From Armigeres subalbatus (lineage: Eukaryota > Arthropoda > Insecta > Diptera > Culicidae), in assembly GCF_024139115.2 (NCBI RefSeq), contig NC_085140.1:457298248-457362247 (forward strand): DNA of 64,000 nucleotides, in the 5' to 3' direction. The notes under the pieces were generated by a model. That model ran no database searches. It had not been told where the DNA came from and saw nothing but the letters and a program-made list of their open reading frames with translations. Positions 12,355 to 24,572 of the stretch are shown here, piece by piece; positions within the stretch are counted from its first letter, which is position 1, and every line of letters begins with the position of its first letter. Position numbers and translations under genes: made by a program.

Positions 12355-13015
12355 GTTCTTAGGAGCAGGAGCATGAGCATGAGCATGATTGACCGCCCAC
12401 GGTTGCTACTCCGTTATTACCAGGTCAGCTGTAATTACACAGAGAACCAACAGATGATGTTTGGGACTAACATCATCTTCAATGTGTAAAAACTGGTGAC
12501 CTTAAAATAAGCAATACCAGCGCCGGCCGTGTCCGAATGCAGGTCAATTAAGGATCAATTCAAAGGTAGGAAAATGTTGACATGATTCTCGCTTTGATAG
12601 AAGCCGACGAGTCATCTGCACTTCCATGAGAAATCACTGGAATGTTGGATATATGGGGTAGGTATTGTGGCAGGGTTTGTTTTGGTAAACGGTATGCCGT
12701 GTATAGCGTGTAGTTTGATCAATTCAAAACATAATCGAACGAACACTAATTATTTTACTTACCTACCGCACTAAGCAGAACAAAATTGTCGATGACCAGT
12801 CGATCTCTCTGCTAACCGCACAAAGCAGAACAACATTTTCGATGACCGACCGATCGTTCTGCTTACTGACGCGAACTTAATCTTCACTTTCTAATTAATT
12901 TACTCACCCTCACAAAGCAGAACAACATTTCGTTTATCGGGTGATCGTTCTGCTAACCGCACAAAGCAGAACAAATTATGTGATGACCGGCCGATCGTTC
13001 TGCCTACTAAATAAA
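12355..13015. repeat. Dispersed repeat with AGCAGAAC hairpins
   Basis: Starts with a GAGCATGAGCATGAG tract, includes the marker GCGCCGGCCGTGTCC near 12,522, and ends with four short hairpin units. Each unit is AGCAGAAC, a spacer of about 23 bp, then GTTCTGCT or a close variant (12,774-12,812, 12,824-12,863, 12,916-12,953, 12,965-13,003). Spacers share CGATGACCG. The same tract and marker occur near 28,190-28,345, and a related hairpin near 35,150-35,190, so this is a dispersed family. No coding potential. Confidence 0.6.
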
Positions 13016-13267
13016 TCACGACTGTACGTGACCTCTGAATGCTGAACATTTGTTTTTCAAGCAACAAACAAACATGATCTACAATGATATGGAAATGCTA
13101 ATATCATCTTCCAAACTTGGACGTACATGTTCATGATAGAATTAGAGGCGAAAGTATAGAATTGATAGTTCCGTTAGGATACGGCAGGCATGAAGAATGT
13201 TTTTATAGAAGTCGATTTAAAGCGAGCGGAGGGCAATATTTGTGATGGCACATATCACACGTGCCTT

Positions 13268-13396
13268 TCTCGAAGTCGAGTCAAGCACGAGACACTGAAG
13301 ACGGCCTTACTGTTGAGATCGAAATACGTATCTGTCAAGATACAATTAAGTGGTGGAATTCAATGGGATTCTACAAACTCGTCTTATGACATGATC
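13268..13396 (+). repeat. Half copy of the palindromic element
   Basis: Matches the right arm of the palindromic element at 37,982-38,269: it shares GACACTGAAGACGG, ATACGTATCTGTCAAG and CTCGTCTTATGACA in the same order. Only one arm is present, so it cannot fold into the long hairpin. The small open frame over it (13,190-13,453) is incidental. Confidence 0.75.
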
Positions 13397-14036
13397 TACT
13401 TTTTTCACTCAATTCCGACAGACATTTTGATACTCCTAAATAAAAGTCTCTGAGGCATGTTTTCAAGTACAGCATTGCGTTTAATTAAATCTATTCATAT
13501 ATGGATCGCACAAGTATATCAAAAGCTTCTGATTCTCGCGAACAATCTGCATATCACGCACTCTGATCTATTTTCTTACCAACCTAATAGGTACTAACAT
13601 TTCTACCACTCTTCCCTGTATAAATCAATATGTTGCTGATAATGATGTTTTTGCATCATGCATCAACCAATTTTGAAAATTGAAAAACGTTTCGATCACG
13701 TTAGCATGGCTAGAAGGAAAATAATAAATATAGAAAAGATGATTATTATGATGATATGATTATTAATGAAAACTATTAAAACACATTATATTATGAAAAA
13801 ATGTTTGTAAATTCGTAGATGATGATCTCGATCCTTAATCTGTCCAGAATATTTGGTTTTTCATCTTTATTTAGTTTATTAATAATAAAATGAATATAAT
13901 GGTAAACAAATTATGTAAATATAATGATATTATTAGATATTATTAAATGTAATGTTAAATTCATTACAACATCAGAATTATTGATTGAATAATAAGAATT
14001 TACTCATCATAATGAGTATAATGATTGTATAGTAAT
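13397..14036. other. AT-rich unassigned DNA
   Basis: Very AT-rich, with scattered ATGATGATTATT-type simple sequence around 13,720-14,030. No gene or structured repeat seen. Confidence 0.5.
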
Positions 14037-14425
14037 TGTTCGGGAAGGAGAAACGGCCGACTCTTTTTAGCATAACGCTTAAAGCTGTAAATATTTATTT
14101 TAGTTAATTAGAATTCATTTTAAGAAACACTATTCCATCTTACATATTCGGATCACCCTAATATTCAAATTTCCTCGAACAAACAATTTCTATGCCTGGT
14201 TCTTAGCGCTATAATAAATTTAGTGGGGAATTATTTTAGGTTTTATTTCATTTAAAAAGATATCGATTCTTACTTGTTTCGCCTCAATTATTCGCGAATC
14301 TGTTGATTTACGGCAAGGGCAAGCACTGGCACCTAGGATCACTATGGGGACATAGTTAAATCTTTAGCGTTCTGTATTAAATAAGACAAATAGTTAGCTA
14401 ACCTATAATGCTAGTTCAGCATACA
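14037..14425 (-). repeat. Possible 3' LTR of the BEL/Pao element
   Basis: Read on the minus strand this segment begins TGTATGCTGAACTAG and ends CCCGAACA, giving the TGT...ACA ends usual for BEL/Pao LTRs. It lies 195 bp downstream of the integrase stop codon. There is no second LTR to compare with and no convincing polypurine tract, so the boundaries are a guess. Confidence 0.35.
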
Positions 14426-14620
14426 CGTATGTATACGACGATCATAGCTAAACCACTGCCACTAAACCGCAATCATTTTTAACCACGCATTTTTGACACT
14501 CAAATTATCGACTTGTACCACTATAATTCAATATTCATTATATTAATTATTAAGAGAATAAATGCACATCAAATCCGTAGCCTGCATATAAATCTTATCA
14601 CTTCTAACAGCATCTATAAT

Positions 14621-15814
14621 CTATTGTTGCTTCGTAGCGATGGGTGTATCATTCGTTGGCTCGGCTTCGGAGCAGTTGTCTCCTGCTGACAAGGTTGCCA
14701 AATTTTGAGTGGCGTCGTCAACATCCCCCTCCTCGTAAGGCTGAGTGTCGGTCTCAGCTTTACTGGTTCCTGCGACGTCTAGCACTGCCAGTTTGGTATA
14801 CGGCCTTCTAAAAACTCCGCTTGATGTCTGTACAATCCCTTGACGAACTCTGCCATCACGACCTCGCACCACATCCAAGATTCGTCCTCGAGTCCACCCG
14901 TTGCGTCTCTTATCTTCGACTATAACCACTAAGTCTCCAACCTCAATTGCCTTGACATCTCCAAACCATTTAGTACGCCGTGTAAGCGTAGGAAGGTATT
15001 CCCGTATCCAGCGCTTCCAAAAATGATCCAAGTTTGCTTGTAAGGTATCCCAACTTTTGCGAAGTACTTTTTCGGGGCAGCCTACTTCTCTCGAAGGTAG
15101 TTTCACGCCCCTTGAACTCCCCAACAGAAAATGGTTTGGCGTAAGCGCCTCTTGTTCTGGAGCATCCAGCGGCAAATATGTTAAGGGGCGGGAATTCACG
15201 GTTGACTCTGCTTCGACCAGGTATGTTAACAGTGCTTCATTATCGAGTTTCATGTCCTGCGGTAGGCTTGTTAGCGCAGTCTTAATGGAGCGTACAAGAC
15301 GCTCCCATGAACCCCCCATGTGTGGGGCAGAAGGGGGTATGAAGTACCACTTCGTTTTCGTATTGGTGAACGATGCTGCTGCCTCTTCATCGATTCGCTT
15401 CATCTGGTCTCTCAAAACTCCATCTGCCCCGACGAAATTACGTCCGTTGTCGGAGTATATTTCCAATGATGCTCCTCGGCGACAAACGAATCTGCGGATG
15501 CAGGCTATGCAGGATGGAGTGGACAGGTCATAAGCAACCTCAACATGCACAGCACGAGTCGTCAAGCAAGTGATAAGGCAGACCCACCGTTTCGCGTTTG
15601 ATCGACCTACCTTGACGAGAAGAGGGCCAAAGTAGTCGACTCCAATATAACTGAAAGGTCGCACCCCTGGTGACAGTCGAGCTTCTGGCAATGGTCCCAT
15701 TTTAGGGACGGTCGGTTGTGCCTTATAAACTTTGCACCATTGGCAATTCCTTGATACGGTCTTTACAACCACACGAATCCGTGGAATGTAGTATCTTTGC
15801 CGAAGCTCGTTCAC
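14621..15814 (-). pseudogene. BEL/Pao integrase fragment
   Basis: A 397-residue open frame carrying the integrase end of a BEL/Pao polyprotein. A CxxC pair (residues 24 and 27) is the surviving half of the zinc-binding HHCC domain. The catalytic core shows D60 (GVDYFGP), D122 (YSDNGRNF) and E171 (GGSWERLV), the D,D,E triad that joins element DNA to the target. The C-terminal part, from about residue 285 (GDLVVIVEDKRRNGW), is the domain that follows integrase in this superfamily (DUF5641-like). All key residues remain, but the frame is cut off from upstream pol by stops at 15,815-15,820. The start codon is arbitrary; this was the end of a polyprotein. Confidence 0.9.
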
Positions 15815-15820
15815 GATCGT

Positions 15821-16342
15821 CTATTTATTATCGTGAAGGTACTTCCTTTGGTAAAAGTTGACGATCAAGTTCGTCACATGGTGTTTCCTTGGGAGTATAA
15901 CAAGATACCTAAGGCCATATTGATCCACGCGCGCAGCTCCAGTTCGGCTGTCGATTCGCAAAACCCTGAACTCGTCTAGCATTGGCGTAAGCTTGTATAG
16001 CGAGCTGGTTTTATCAAGTGTACGCCGCTGATCTTCCGGGAGATGTTTGTTGTTCTCCATGATAGACACCTCGTCCGGATAAACTGTCCATTGTACCATC
16101 CTCCAGATTAAAGTCTCCGCTGCCTTTAGTTCATCGTGAGTTGGTCCTTTCTCAACGCTAGAGTTTGTTTTTCGGGCGTTGTGGATGGTGAAAAAAAGGT
16201 AAACGTAAGCCACAGCACAAAGTAGTGTATTCCAATTGGAAAACCGTTCGAAATTGATAAGAATCGGACTTATTTCGTAATACATTTGGCATCGACGTAG
16301 TTCTTCGTCTGTTAAGTTAATCGGCGTTTTGGTTTCGGTCAA
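15821..16342 (-). pseudogene. BEL/Pao pol linker upstream of integrase
   Basis: A 173-residue frame between RNase H and integrase. The tail (SRTGAARVDQYGLRYLVILPRKHHVTNLIVN, given here by position: residues about 129-163) is the stretch that precedes the integrase zinc finger in BEL/Pao polyproteins, including HH for metal binding. The N-terminal half (LLCAVAYVYLF near residues 46-56) corresponds to the variable spacer. It is separated from both neighbours by frame breaks, so no continuous pol could be made. Confidence 0.75.
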
Positions 16343-16438
16343 TGTTCTTTCGGCAGGCCTAGAAATTCCGGTCCTTGGTTTTCCTCATCAAAACAAGGCA
16401 CCTTGTCCCATTTTGTGGCTTCATCGGCGATATTGTGT

Positions 16439-17632
16439 CTACTTGGAACCCATATTTTCATTTTCCTTTGACAACGAGAGATCTTCGCCAAACCGACAAG
16501 CAACAAACTGCGAGTATCTGCGGTGATCGGAGCAAAGCCAGGCCAAAACGGTTTTGGAATCTGACCAACAGTAGCGTTGGTGTATCGGGACCGTGTGATT
16601 CTCCCCTACGAATGATAGTAATCGTGCTCCCAAAACGGCTGCCATCAGTTCCAAACGTGGAATGGAGGCGTATTTGATCGGCGCAACCTTAGTTTTAGCA
16701 GTTACGAGAGAGCATTGTGGATTGCCTTCCGTATCAACGATCCTGAAGTATACGACAGCCGAATACGCCGCCTCGCTGGCGTCGACGAATAGATGTGCTT
16801 GCAATGTGCCATACAGTTCCGCGCTGGCAGCCTTGAAGTAGCATCGAGGTATCTGCATCTCCGCCACTTTGTCAAAAAGCTCGATCCATTTCCGCCACCG
16901 ATGTACAACTCGGTCATCCACGCACTCGTCCCAGCTCACTCCGCTTCGCCATACATCCTGCATAATTATTTTGCCATGTACTAGGAAAGCCGCAAGAAGC
17001 CCAAGCGGGTCAAAAAGACTCATCACAGTCTTCAGTATTTGGCGTTTCGTGGGAACAGCTTTAGAATGGATAAGTTCCTCTATTTCTGCCCTGAACTTTG
17101 TTGAGAAACACAGCGTATCGGTTTCTGTCATCCAAAGCATACCGAGTACCCTCTCGGTTTCACTGGAACCTGCTGTCGTCAAATCCTTCGTAGTAGCCTT
17201 TGGTACTTCTCCCAGATGTTTTAGAACCGCTAAATTATTGCGCGACCAATTCCGAATCACAAATCCGCCGTTTGAATGTATATAACGAACTTGTTCAGCG
17301 ACTCTTTTCGCTTCCGCCGTATCCTCGAAACTGTCGAGGTAATCATCAACATAATGGCGATTTAAAATTGCCTCTACCGCCCTGGGAAACTGGGTTTCAT
17401 GATCCTTCGCGTTTCGATTTTTGACAAATTGTGCTGATGAAGGGGAACTTGCCGAGCCAAAGGTTAGGACATCCATCAAGAATACTTTTGGCGGTTCTGC
17501 AGCAGAATCACGCCACAGGAAGCGTTGGGCATGTCGGTCTTCTGCGGCGACACGAATTTGGTGAAACATTTCCATTATGTCACCAGAGACGGCCACCGGA
17601 TACTGGCGATATCGGAAAAGCACGGAGGGTAA
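16439..17632 (-). pseudogene. BEL/Pao reverse transcriptase and RNase H fragment
   Basis: The open frame extends to 17,719, but retrotransposon homology starts at about 17,632 (residue 30); the first 30 residues come from flanking simple sequence. Visible motifs are the catalytic D of palm motif A (SGDIMEMFHQI, D47), the YVDD box at residues 123-126 and the Pao region (SLFDPLGLLAAF). RNase H residues appear in LFVDASE, SIPRLELMAA and WSDSKTVLAWL. It would copy element RNA to DNA and degrade the RNA. The fingers region is missing through 5' truncation, and a stop at 16,439 cuts the link to integrase, so it is inactive. Confidence 0.9.
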
Positions 17633-17902
17633 TTGTAATAATTGTAATTGTAATATTGTAATAAATATAAATGAATAAATCATTTCTATGAATTCAATAC
17701 AGTTATCGACCTGGCTCAAATCTTGCTAAAACCCAACAGTATGTAAAACCAAATTTGATTATTATTCTGCTTATAATGCATCGCTGTATTAAATGCCAAA
17801 GCTGAGGCATTTTAGCTACATATATATAGGTAGCACTTTAATACTTGCTTCATATGGATTATGTAATATAACAGAGTGTAAAACATCAAAACAATCCAAG
17901 TT

Positions 17903-18125
17903 CATGGACTTTGCATTAAACAAAATTAACAATGCGCCTCCTGACCAATATCCCGAATATGATTCATACACTAGAAGCTTCAGCCCTCTTAAATTATTGT
18001 TTTCAGTCTGAACCACTGAAAAGAACAATCCAAGAGGGCTAAAACTAGCGCTTCTAGTGTATGAATCACACTCGGGATACCAGTCAAAAGGTACGTTGCT
18101 AACCCCATCTACTGCACAATCCATG
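17903..18125. repeat. Imperfect inverted repeat, MITE-like
   Basis: The left arm runs CATGGACTTTGC ... ATGATTCATACACTAGAAGC and the right arm is its imperfect complement, ending GCACAATCCATG. Arms are about 100 bp around a short centre with AGCCCTCTT and AAGAGGGCT facing each other. Weaker complementarity continues outward to about 17,865 and 18,165. No target duplication could be fixed. Confidence 0.6.
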
Positions 18126-19394
18126 AACCCCAACAAACCTGCATCATAAACTGCTCCGCCATCTTACACTATTGATGAGTCAAGATTGCAAAAGAACTCA
18201 GATTGAACGGAATAAATAGAGAACATGGCATCTGGATAGATGTAGTTTGTTAAATCCAGGTAATCAGCAAAACTAGTACAATACAATAGTAATAAGATTT
18301 CAAAGTGTTAAGCAAATGGTCTGTGAATATTTTTAAATTTACCATAGTGCTTTTGACTGAGAAATTAGATTGGATGATTGGAATATAATTTCGAAAAAAT
18401 AGTTACAGCGGTGATATTTTTCAAATTCGTATAAAAATCCCTAACAGAAGACATATTGAGTAATAGAATATAAAGCAAAAACAGTGTTAACGTTCGTTAA
18501 CAACATATTGATGGAGCGAAATCAAATACAGATTTTTCTTTAGATTATCCCTCTGATTACCCCAAAGATAATTATAATCCAAAAGAATTTAATGTTCGAA
18601 CCTGCAAGTCGTGTTTGACATGTAGTATCATAGAGTTAAACATCCATTTCAATATATTTTTCTTACTACGCTAGATAAAGTGAAAAAAATAAAATTAAAA
18701 TAAAACCGCCATCAGTATTTATTTCGAATGTAGATCATTTGTTCTTCTTATAGATTTACTAAAAAGCTGCTGTACAAAGCCTCATGTAAGTTAAATGATC
18801 AAATCAGGACATCAGATAAGAAAGCAGAAATAAGTTTTCCTCATGCTTCAAGGTCACTAACACCGAACTTTGAACTTAGAATGGGTATAAGCTTACAAGA
18901 ATAGTATATAGATCGCTAATCAAAACTTTGTTTAAGGCAGCTGGAAATCATTTTTATTCATTTAGCCCAAGCATACCCTTGTCGTCACGGGATAAGTATT
19001 ACATCCCGTGTCGAAATGATGAACATGAGCCTACGTAGTCGTTTTACTCATAGTTTATGAGTACAATCGACCTAACTACATTATTAATAACATATCTTCA
19101 ACGAAAACAAGGTTCTACAATATAAATGGAACTGGCTCACCAAATTGTAGATAGACTTGATCCGTAATAGCTTTTTCGTAATTGAATTTTGGCTTCTGCA
19201 TATAGTTAATGTCCCATCTTGATATTAGGTTACGAGTTTTCTGGATCCGAAGCATTCCATCGATAAATAAAGTAATTCCATTCCAATCTGTTCAACAAAT
19301 TCTTGAAAATCACGGTTACGTATTTATAATTATAGTTGGGTATTGAATAAGAAAGGAAGAGTTCCTCAATATTTTTTCAAAATTTTCAATGAAA
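18126..19394. other. AT-rich unassigned DNA
   Basis: Low-complexity AT-rich DNA without recognisable genes or repeats. Confidence 0.5.
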
Positions 19395-20150
19395 AACGAC
19401 GCCTGAAACGTGAAGCAACAAAAGTTGGACTGGTGGTGAATGCGCCAAAGACGTGTGCTTGTGGGCGGAACCGAGCGCGACAGGGCCCGCTTGGGAAGCA
19501 GTGTTACGATAGACGGGGATACCTTCGAGGTGGTCCAGGAATTCGTCTACCTCGGATGCTTGCTAACGGCTGATAACAATGTCAGTCGTGTAATACGAAG
19601 GCGCATCATCTGTGGAAGTCGGGCCTACTACGGGCTCCAGAAGAAACTGCGGTCAAAAAAGATTCGCCACCGCACCAAATGTGTCATGTACAAGACGCTA
19701 ATAAGACCGGTTGTACTCTACGGACATGAAACATGGACAATGCTCGAGGATGACTTGCAAGCACTCGGAGTATTCGAGAGACGGGTGCTTAGGATTAGGA
19801 CCATCTTTGGCTGTGTGCAAGAAGACGGTGTGTGGCGGCGAAGATTGAACCATGTGCTCGCCCAGCTCTACGGCGAACCCAGTATCCAGAAGGTAGCTAA
19901 AGCCGGAAGGGTACGATGGGCAGGACATGTTGCAAGAATGCCGGACAGCAACACTGCAAAGATGGTGTTCGCTTCTGATCCGGCAGGTACGAGACGGCGT
20001 GGAGCGCAGCGAGCAAGATGGGTAGACCAGGTGCAAAACGATTTGGCGAGCGTGGAGAGATGCGAGCGCGGCGAGGATGGAGAGATGCGGCCTCGAACCG
20101 TGTATTGTGGCGTTTAGATGTAGACTAAATAAATGAAATGAATGAATGTT
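19395..20150 (+). pseudogene. RTE-type LINE, 3' remnant of reverse transcriptase ORF
   Basis: A 225-residue frame (19,440-20,117) holds the C-terminal part of an RTE-like reverse transcriptase. Family signatures include VYLGCLLTADNN, LIRPVVLYGHETWTM, FERRVLRI and GRVRWAGHVARMPD. About 15 more residues upstream (KVGLVVNAPKT near 19,420) are in another frame. After the last codons the sequence ends in TAAATAAATGAAATGAATG, a short-tandem tail typical of RTE elements. The catalytic palm domain and endonuclease are absent, so this is a 5'-truncated dead copy. It resembles the C-terminus of the 50,280-52,931 copy more than that of the 28,643-34,985 copy. Confidence 0.85.
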
Positions 20151-20224
20151 TATACCTAACCTACGAATTGGATACCTAAGCGTTCGAGGCCTCTAATGTT
20201 CAATCGACAGTGTCAAGCTTCTTC

Positions 20225-20580
20225 TTGATACACAAATTATCATCTATTTGGACTCAGATAAACCGATATGAAACAATCTTCCCAGATAGGACCAGTGCGC
20301 AATTCTGGCTACAACTACATACGACATTGTTTATCAACCAAAAAAGAGCGTGGTTTTAAAATATCAGGTGGTGTTGGCTTATATGTAAAAAAAGGATTAA
20401 AGCAACTCCCGTTAAGTCTTCTTTCGACGCTGGACGGTTCGAATTTCTAGATGTGCTTACAATCTTAACATATGTGTGGCACTGATGCACAATCCATCCG
20501 TATCCAACCAGCTGTTTGCTGCTACCTATAATAAACTGCTTCTTGATCTAGTTGACTTTAGATAGAACCGTTATGATTGG
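20225..20580 (+). pseudogene. Non-LTR retrotransposon endonuclease fragment
   Basis: Frames here contain GGVGLYVKKGLKQ, LLSTLDGSNF and, after frame changes, LFAATYNKLLLDLVDF. These look like the APE-type endonuclease of jockey/CR1-group LINEs. The remnant is short and shifts frame at least twice. Family placement is tentative. Confidence 0.5.
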
Positions 20581-20790
20581 CCTCCGAATATGCTGCTTCC
20601 TTCGAAAAGGATACCTACGAGATCTTCCAGAATACGTCTTACAACATCTACAGCAAGGACAAATGCAACGCAACCATTCCACCCCACTCAGCTCAACTAA
20701 AAAAAGCGTTCTGGTTCATGGTGTCTGCCTATGGGACAGTCCTCCCTTAGAGACAACAAGAAGCAAACAATAAATGCCTGCAAACGATCG

Positions 20791-21330
20791 CTATAAGTGT
20801 TAAAATAGCTAATTGATGACCCAACTTTAGTATCAAAATGTAACCCAATAGTAATCAACATATAAGTGGGGGAACTATTCGAAATTTTCATCCCATCAAA
20901 AACTCAGAAATGAAAAGAAACTCGATTTGTTTCTTATTTTTGTGATTTTTTCAACAATGAGCACGCGTGTTGGCTAAAAAAGCGACGAGATTGGTGCTGT
21001 ATTTCTTTGTTTTGCGATAAGATTAATTCATTCAAATATTCACCGCACTTGTTTGCGTTTTGAAAATAATAATTAGGGGTAACAATAGTCGTGGATAGTG
21101 GATAGTGTGTGGAAGAAGGTTGGCTGGATCGTTCTGTAATAAGCGGTGCAAAGTGACAGGGAAGAAGCATTATTCACAAAATTTAATAACACCATCGATA
21201 CTGGTTCAAAAGACAGACATCAGTTATGGCCGTTGGCGGTAGTTACGGCAGAAAATTTATTCGCCGTGGTAGCGTCTGTAGCCAAGCCATTTAATGGTGA
21301 TAGAAAGTGAATTGTTTTTCGCGAGATTCA
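20791..21330. other. Unassigned non-coding DNA
   Basis: No recognisable gene, repeat or RNA structure. Confidence 0.45.
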
Positions 21331-21542
21331 GATATTGATTAATATTAATGCTTGGAAGAGCGATGTGCAAAAAAATGATTGTGCATATTCAAAAGTAAAA
21401 ATGGAAAGAATTTTACTTGGAATTGAGAAGATTTTGCTTCGAAGGTCAGTTTGTCAGTCGCCGTCAGGTAGCTGTGCTGGTCAGACGCGTTCCCCATTAC
21501 GCCATACAACTGCTGAACTTCTGGCGATTGACGAGAGGTTGA

Positions 21543-21619
21543 TGGGGGGCTGGGAATCGAACCCATGACCATCCGCTTATAAAGCGGACGTGTAGCCGAC
21601 TAAGCCAAAGGACCCCCCA
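21543..21619 (-). tRNA. tRNA-like pol III unit (anticodon UAU), probably a SINE head
   Basis: The minus strand has a perfect A box (TGGCTTAGTCGG), a perfect B box (GGTTCGATTCC) and an anticodon arm with stem TCCGC/GCGGA and loop TTTATAA, giving anticodon UAU (Ile). Outer ends pair as TGGGGGG/CCCCCCA. However, the A box is about five bases too far from that acceptor stem and the D stem pairs poorly, so it is not a normal tRNA. It is more likely a tRNA pseudogene or the head of a tRNA-derived SINE whose body extends left to about 21,330. Confidence 0.45.
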
Positions 21620-21639
21620 AGTACGTGTAGTTGTACAGC

Positions 21640-23600
21640 TTACAAATGTTTAAATCTTGGACCTCCAATCCGTATTCAGGAAACGCTTCTCGTTGAAGAC
21701 TGTGCGTTCTCCTAATCCGTCCGTAACATGTTGACAATATGCGACACATTTGCTGATGTGATCTAATTTGCTACCCCACATCGTTTATGAATGTTTTCAC
21801 ATAAAAAAATGAAAATATCCGATTTTGATGAAACTAATGGTTTGATGGTTGGTATTTCTATTATCTGTGTAAAGTAATGTAATTCTTCAACTATGTAAGA
21901 CCGCACTCCAAAATACAACAAAATCAGTCGTCTCCTAGCAGAAAATGCTATTTCCATAGTTCGATTAGGGTTAAAATATCCGGTCAGTTTGCATAGTGAC
22001 ATCAAACCAGTTGCATCGCTGGCAGACAGCAGATGAAGGATAATAAATTTGACACGATGTTCAAACATCGAGTCACTGACTCGAACGAACAAGCATCAGC
22101 CTCAGCTCGCAGAGTCAAACCAAACGCCATCAATCAATGACAGTGTCACTCAGAGTGATTGCCAATAAAGTGTGCGGATGGCGCTGTGTGTGCTGCTGAT
22201 GCTGTTGTTGCTCGAATCCTCTACACTACTGCCACGGTGGTTTGTGAGGAACCAGACCTTATCCCAACATCTAAGCACTTTCTAATGGACTACTCTCGAA
22301 AGATGTCCGAGTGCATTTGGCAGCTGCTGTTCGCTCTGTTTGTTGTCGGCACTCTCTCGAAGAATAACCATTGGCGTGGGTAGGTGCGGTTTATGGAAGG
22401 ACTATTTTTATTAACTTGTTGCGCATGAAATGTTTATATGGGCAACATCAAGTCGAAGCCCAAGACCAAATCGAAGCCCACGCCTAAGCACAAGCCCCCT
22501 CTAGCTACACAAACGAGGGAAGCACGATGGATGCCTGCCTTCCAGGGGTGGTATAAAATTCATCCAATCGTATTAGCAAACGAATGACTGCTCTATCGTC
22601 GTTGTCGCCCGTCATCGATATCGGGAGATATCCCGGCTTTTGCCAACATGATACCGTCACCACTCAAACAACATTCTAATTCAGATAAATGAGTCCACAG
22701 CACTCGCACCGTGCAACGTAAGCATTGGATTATTTCGAAAAGCACATTTCGACTATAACAAAATTCATCACCAGCTGGGGACGATGGAATTGTACTCTGG
22801 AGCTTGGAACAATTCGATTGGCAGCATGGGCACAACTGGCGTTGACTATGCGCTCAATCGATGCAATATGGGAAGGAGATGATTGAATCATATCATATTC
22901 AAAAGTATCTATTTATGAGCCGGATTGGCATACACAGGCTGCAAGCGAGTTGTAGGTGCGCTGCAACGTAATGCCGGTGCAGAATCCCAGCCGTTTCTTC
23001 TCGATTCCGTTTCTATATCGTTCCGTGCAGTCGGCAATATATGGTGATGATGATGATTATGGTACAAGAAGCGATCGTTGGAGCGAAAAATCAAATAACG
23101 GTTCCATCTGACGCTAACGATTGTAATTCGATTTAATATTAATGCAATCATAGGCGAATGCATGTGCGATTGGTATATCCATATTTGATGGCGGTGGAAA
23201 ATAGTGCAGGAATGTATTTTTTACGAATTTGCCAAAGTGAAAACTCTCGTCCGGAGTGATTGGTAACAGTGCTATCGATAAAAGTAAATTGTAGTAATCA
23301 ATGTTTGATAACGACGATGGTAGCAGTAGCACAATCACGAGATCATTTCAGCACTAAATATTTGACCGTTTCGACCAATGTTCTTCCGGAGGCTGTGCAA
23401 ATTTCAGAATTTCTTAAAACAACCATGAACGGACAGCTGTTAGGTTGTTGAGTATAAAAGTTAATATGGCCATGTCCTTTTGAATCATATTGATCCAACT
23501 ACTGACGCAATAATACGGTTCGTTTTTTTATATTTATGTAAATATAAAATATTTACAATTTGATTCGGAGAATTTTATTTATCTTATTCTACATAGTCTT
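21640..23600. other. Unassigned, relatively low-repeat DNA
   Basis: Mixed composition with several (TGATGA)-like short runs and no recognisable exons. Short open frames carry no family motifs. It may be unique host intergenic or intronic sequence. Confidence 0.45.
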
Positions 23601-23605
23601 CTTAT

Positions 23606-23841
23606 TGGCATTTCATCTTCATCCCCCACTGGGACGCTACTTAGTGTTCTTTAAGTACTTCAACAGTTATTAACCGCGAGTTTTCTAAGCCAAGTTACCA
23701 CTTTTGCAGTCGTATATTATGATGATACTTTTCTGTCCAGGGAAGTCGAGACAATTTCCAACCGAAAATTGCCTTGACCGGCACCGGGAATCGAACCCAG
23801 CCACCCTCTCGCATCTTACCGCTAGGCTCAGGAAGGCCCCT
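23606..23841 (-). mobile_element. Feilai-like SINE, degenerate
   Basis: Same layout as the copy at 7,372-7,664. The complement of the B box (GGAATCGAACC) is near 23,790; the body with AAGTACTTCAACAGTTATTAACC and the GCCAATAAGAAG 3' end lie at the left. Several small deletions have shortened the head (missing bases around 23,805). No clear target duplication remains, consistent with an older insertion. Confidence 0.8.
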
Positions 23842-23849
23842 TATTAATA

Positions 23850-24570
23850 TGCGACTGTATTATTGTTCTACAATCTGCAGTAATGCTATTATTTTTCTAA
23901 ATAATAAATGTGTTTAGGCTTAGATATGTATAATGCGTACCTGACGATAAAATAGCCATATCAAGTCACTATTGGGCATAACAATAGTTTTGTTAAACAA
24001 TTGAACATTACCTCTAAATGCTACATCGGATACTCACTACGGAAATCGTAGCAAGAAACAGCGGACGAATACGACATGGCGCAGCTGGTACGATGGACAT
24101 CGCAGCGAGCAGCAGAATCTGGGGTTCCGATGGATGAGCAAGCGGGTTGCACCGCCCTCTATCCATAGGCACCTCGGTCGAATATCAGCACCTCTGTCTT
24201 TATAAGCTTTAGACCTGGTGGCGTCACAAATCACATAAAAAAGAAAGCTTGCCACATACAAAAATGCTTTAGGTATGTACCTATTTCCATTGTTTTCGTT
24301 CCAGGGTTGGTTAGAAAAGAAAATTTAAAATATTAGGACTCCCAAAATATAGATTTCGAAACGAGTAGGACTCCGAGGTGGAAAACAATAAAGATCCCGG
24401 AGCGAGGATCTCGAAAGGTTGTAAAAAAATCAATGCTAGCAGAATTCTGAATCGTAAGGTTCGTATTTAAATTTGAAAAAAAAATATAGATATTAAATTG
24501 ACCTCTCTAGTCAAACATTTTTATTCGCTCAATCGATTCTTTATTCTATTTAAGGTCAACTTTCCCAAAA
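23850..24570. other. AT-rich unassigned DNA
   Basis: No recognisable gene or structured repeat. It separates the SINE from the second BEL/Pao remnant. Confidence 0.45.
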
Positions 24571-24572
24571 AC

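Larger units (their letters stand above)
14037..17632 (-). mobile_element. BEL/Pao LTR retrotransposon, 5'-truncated
   Basis: On the minus strand the order is reverse transcriptase (C-terminal part), Pao/RNase H region, linker, integrase, then a possible 3' LTR. This is the order of BEL/Pao pol. Homology begins abruptly at about 17,632, beside an AT-rich simple repeat (TAATTGTAATTG, 17,635-17,660), inside the reverse transcriptase domain; gag, protease and the 5' LTR are missing. Two in-frame breaks (near 16,440 and 15,815) show it is dead. It is better preserved than the second BEL copy at 24,573-27,900. Confidence 0.9.

Noticed and set aside
13190..13453. 87-codon frame
   Set aside because: Overlaps a fragment of the palindromic repeat.
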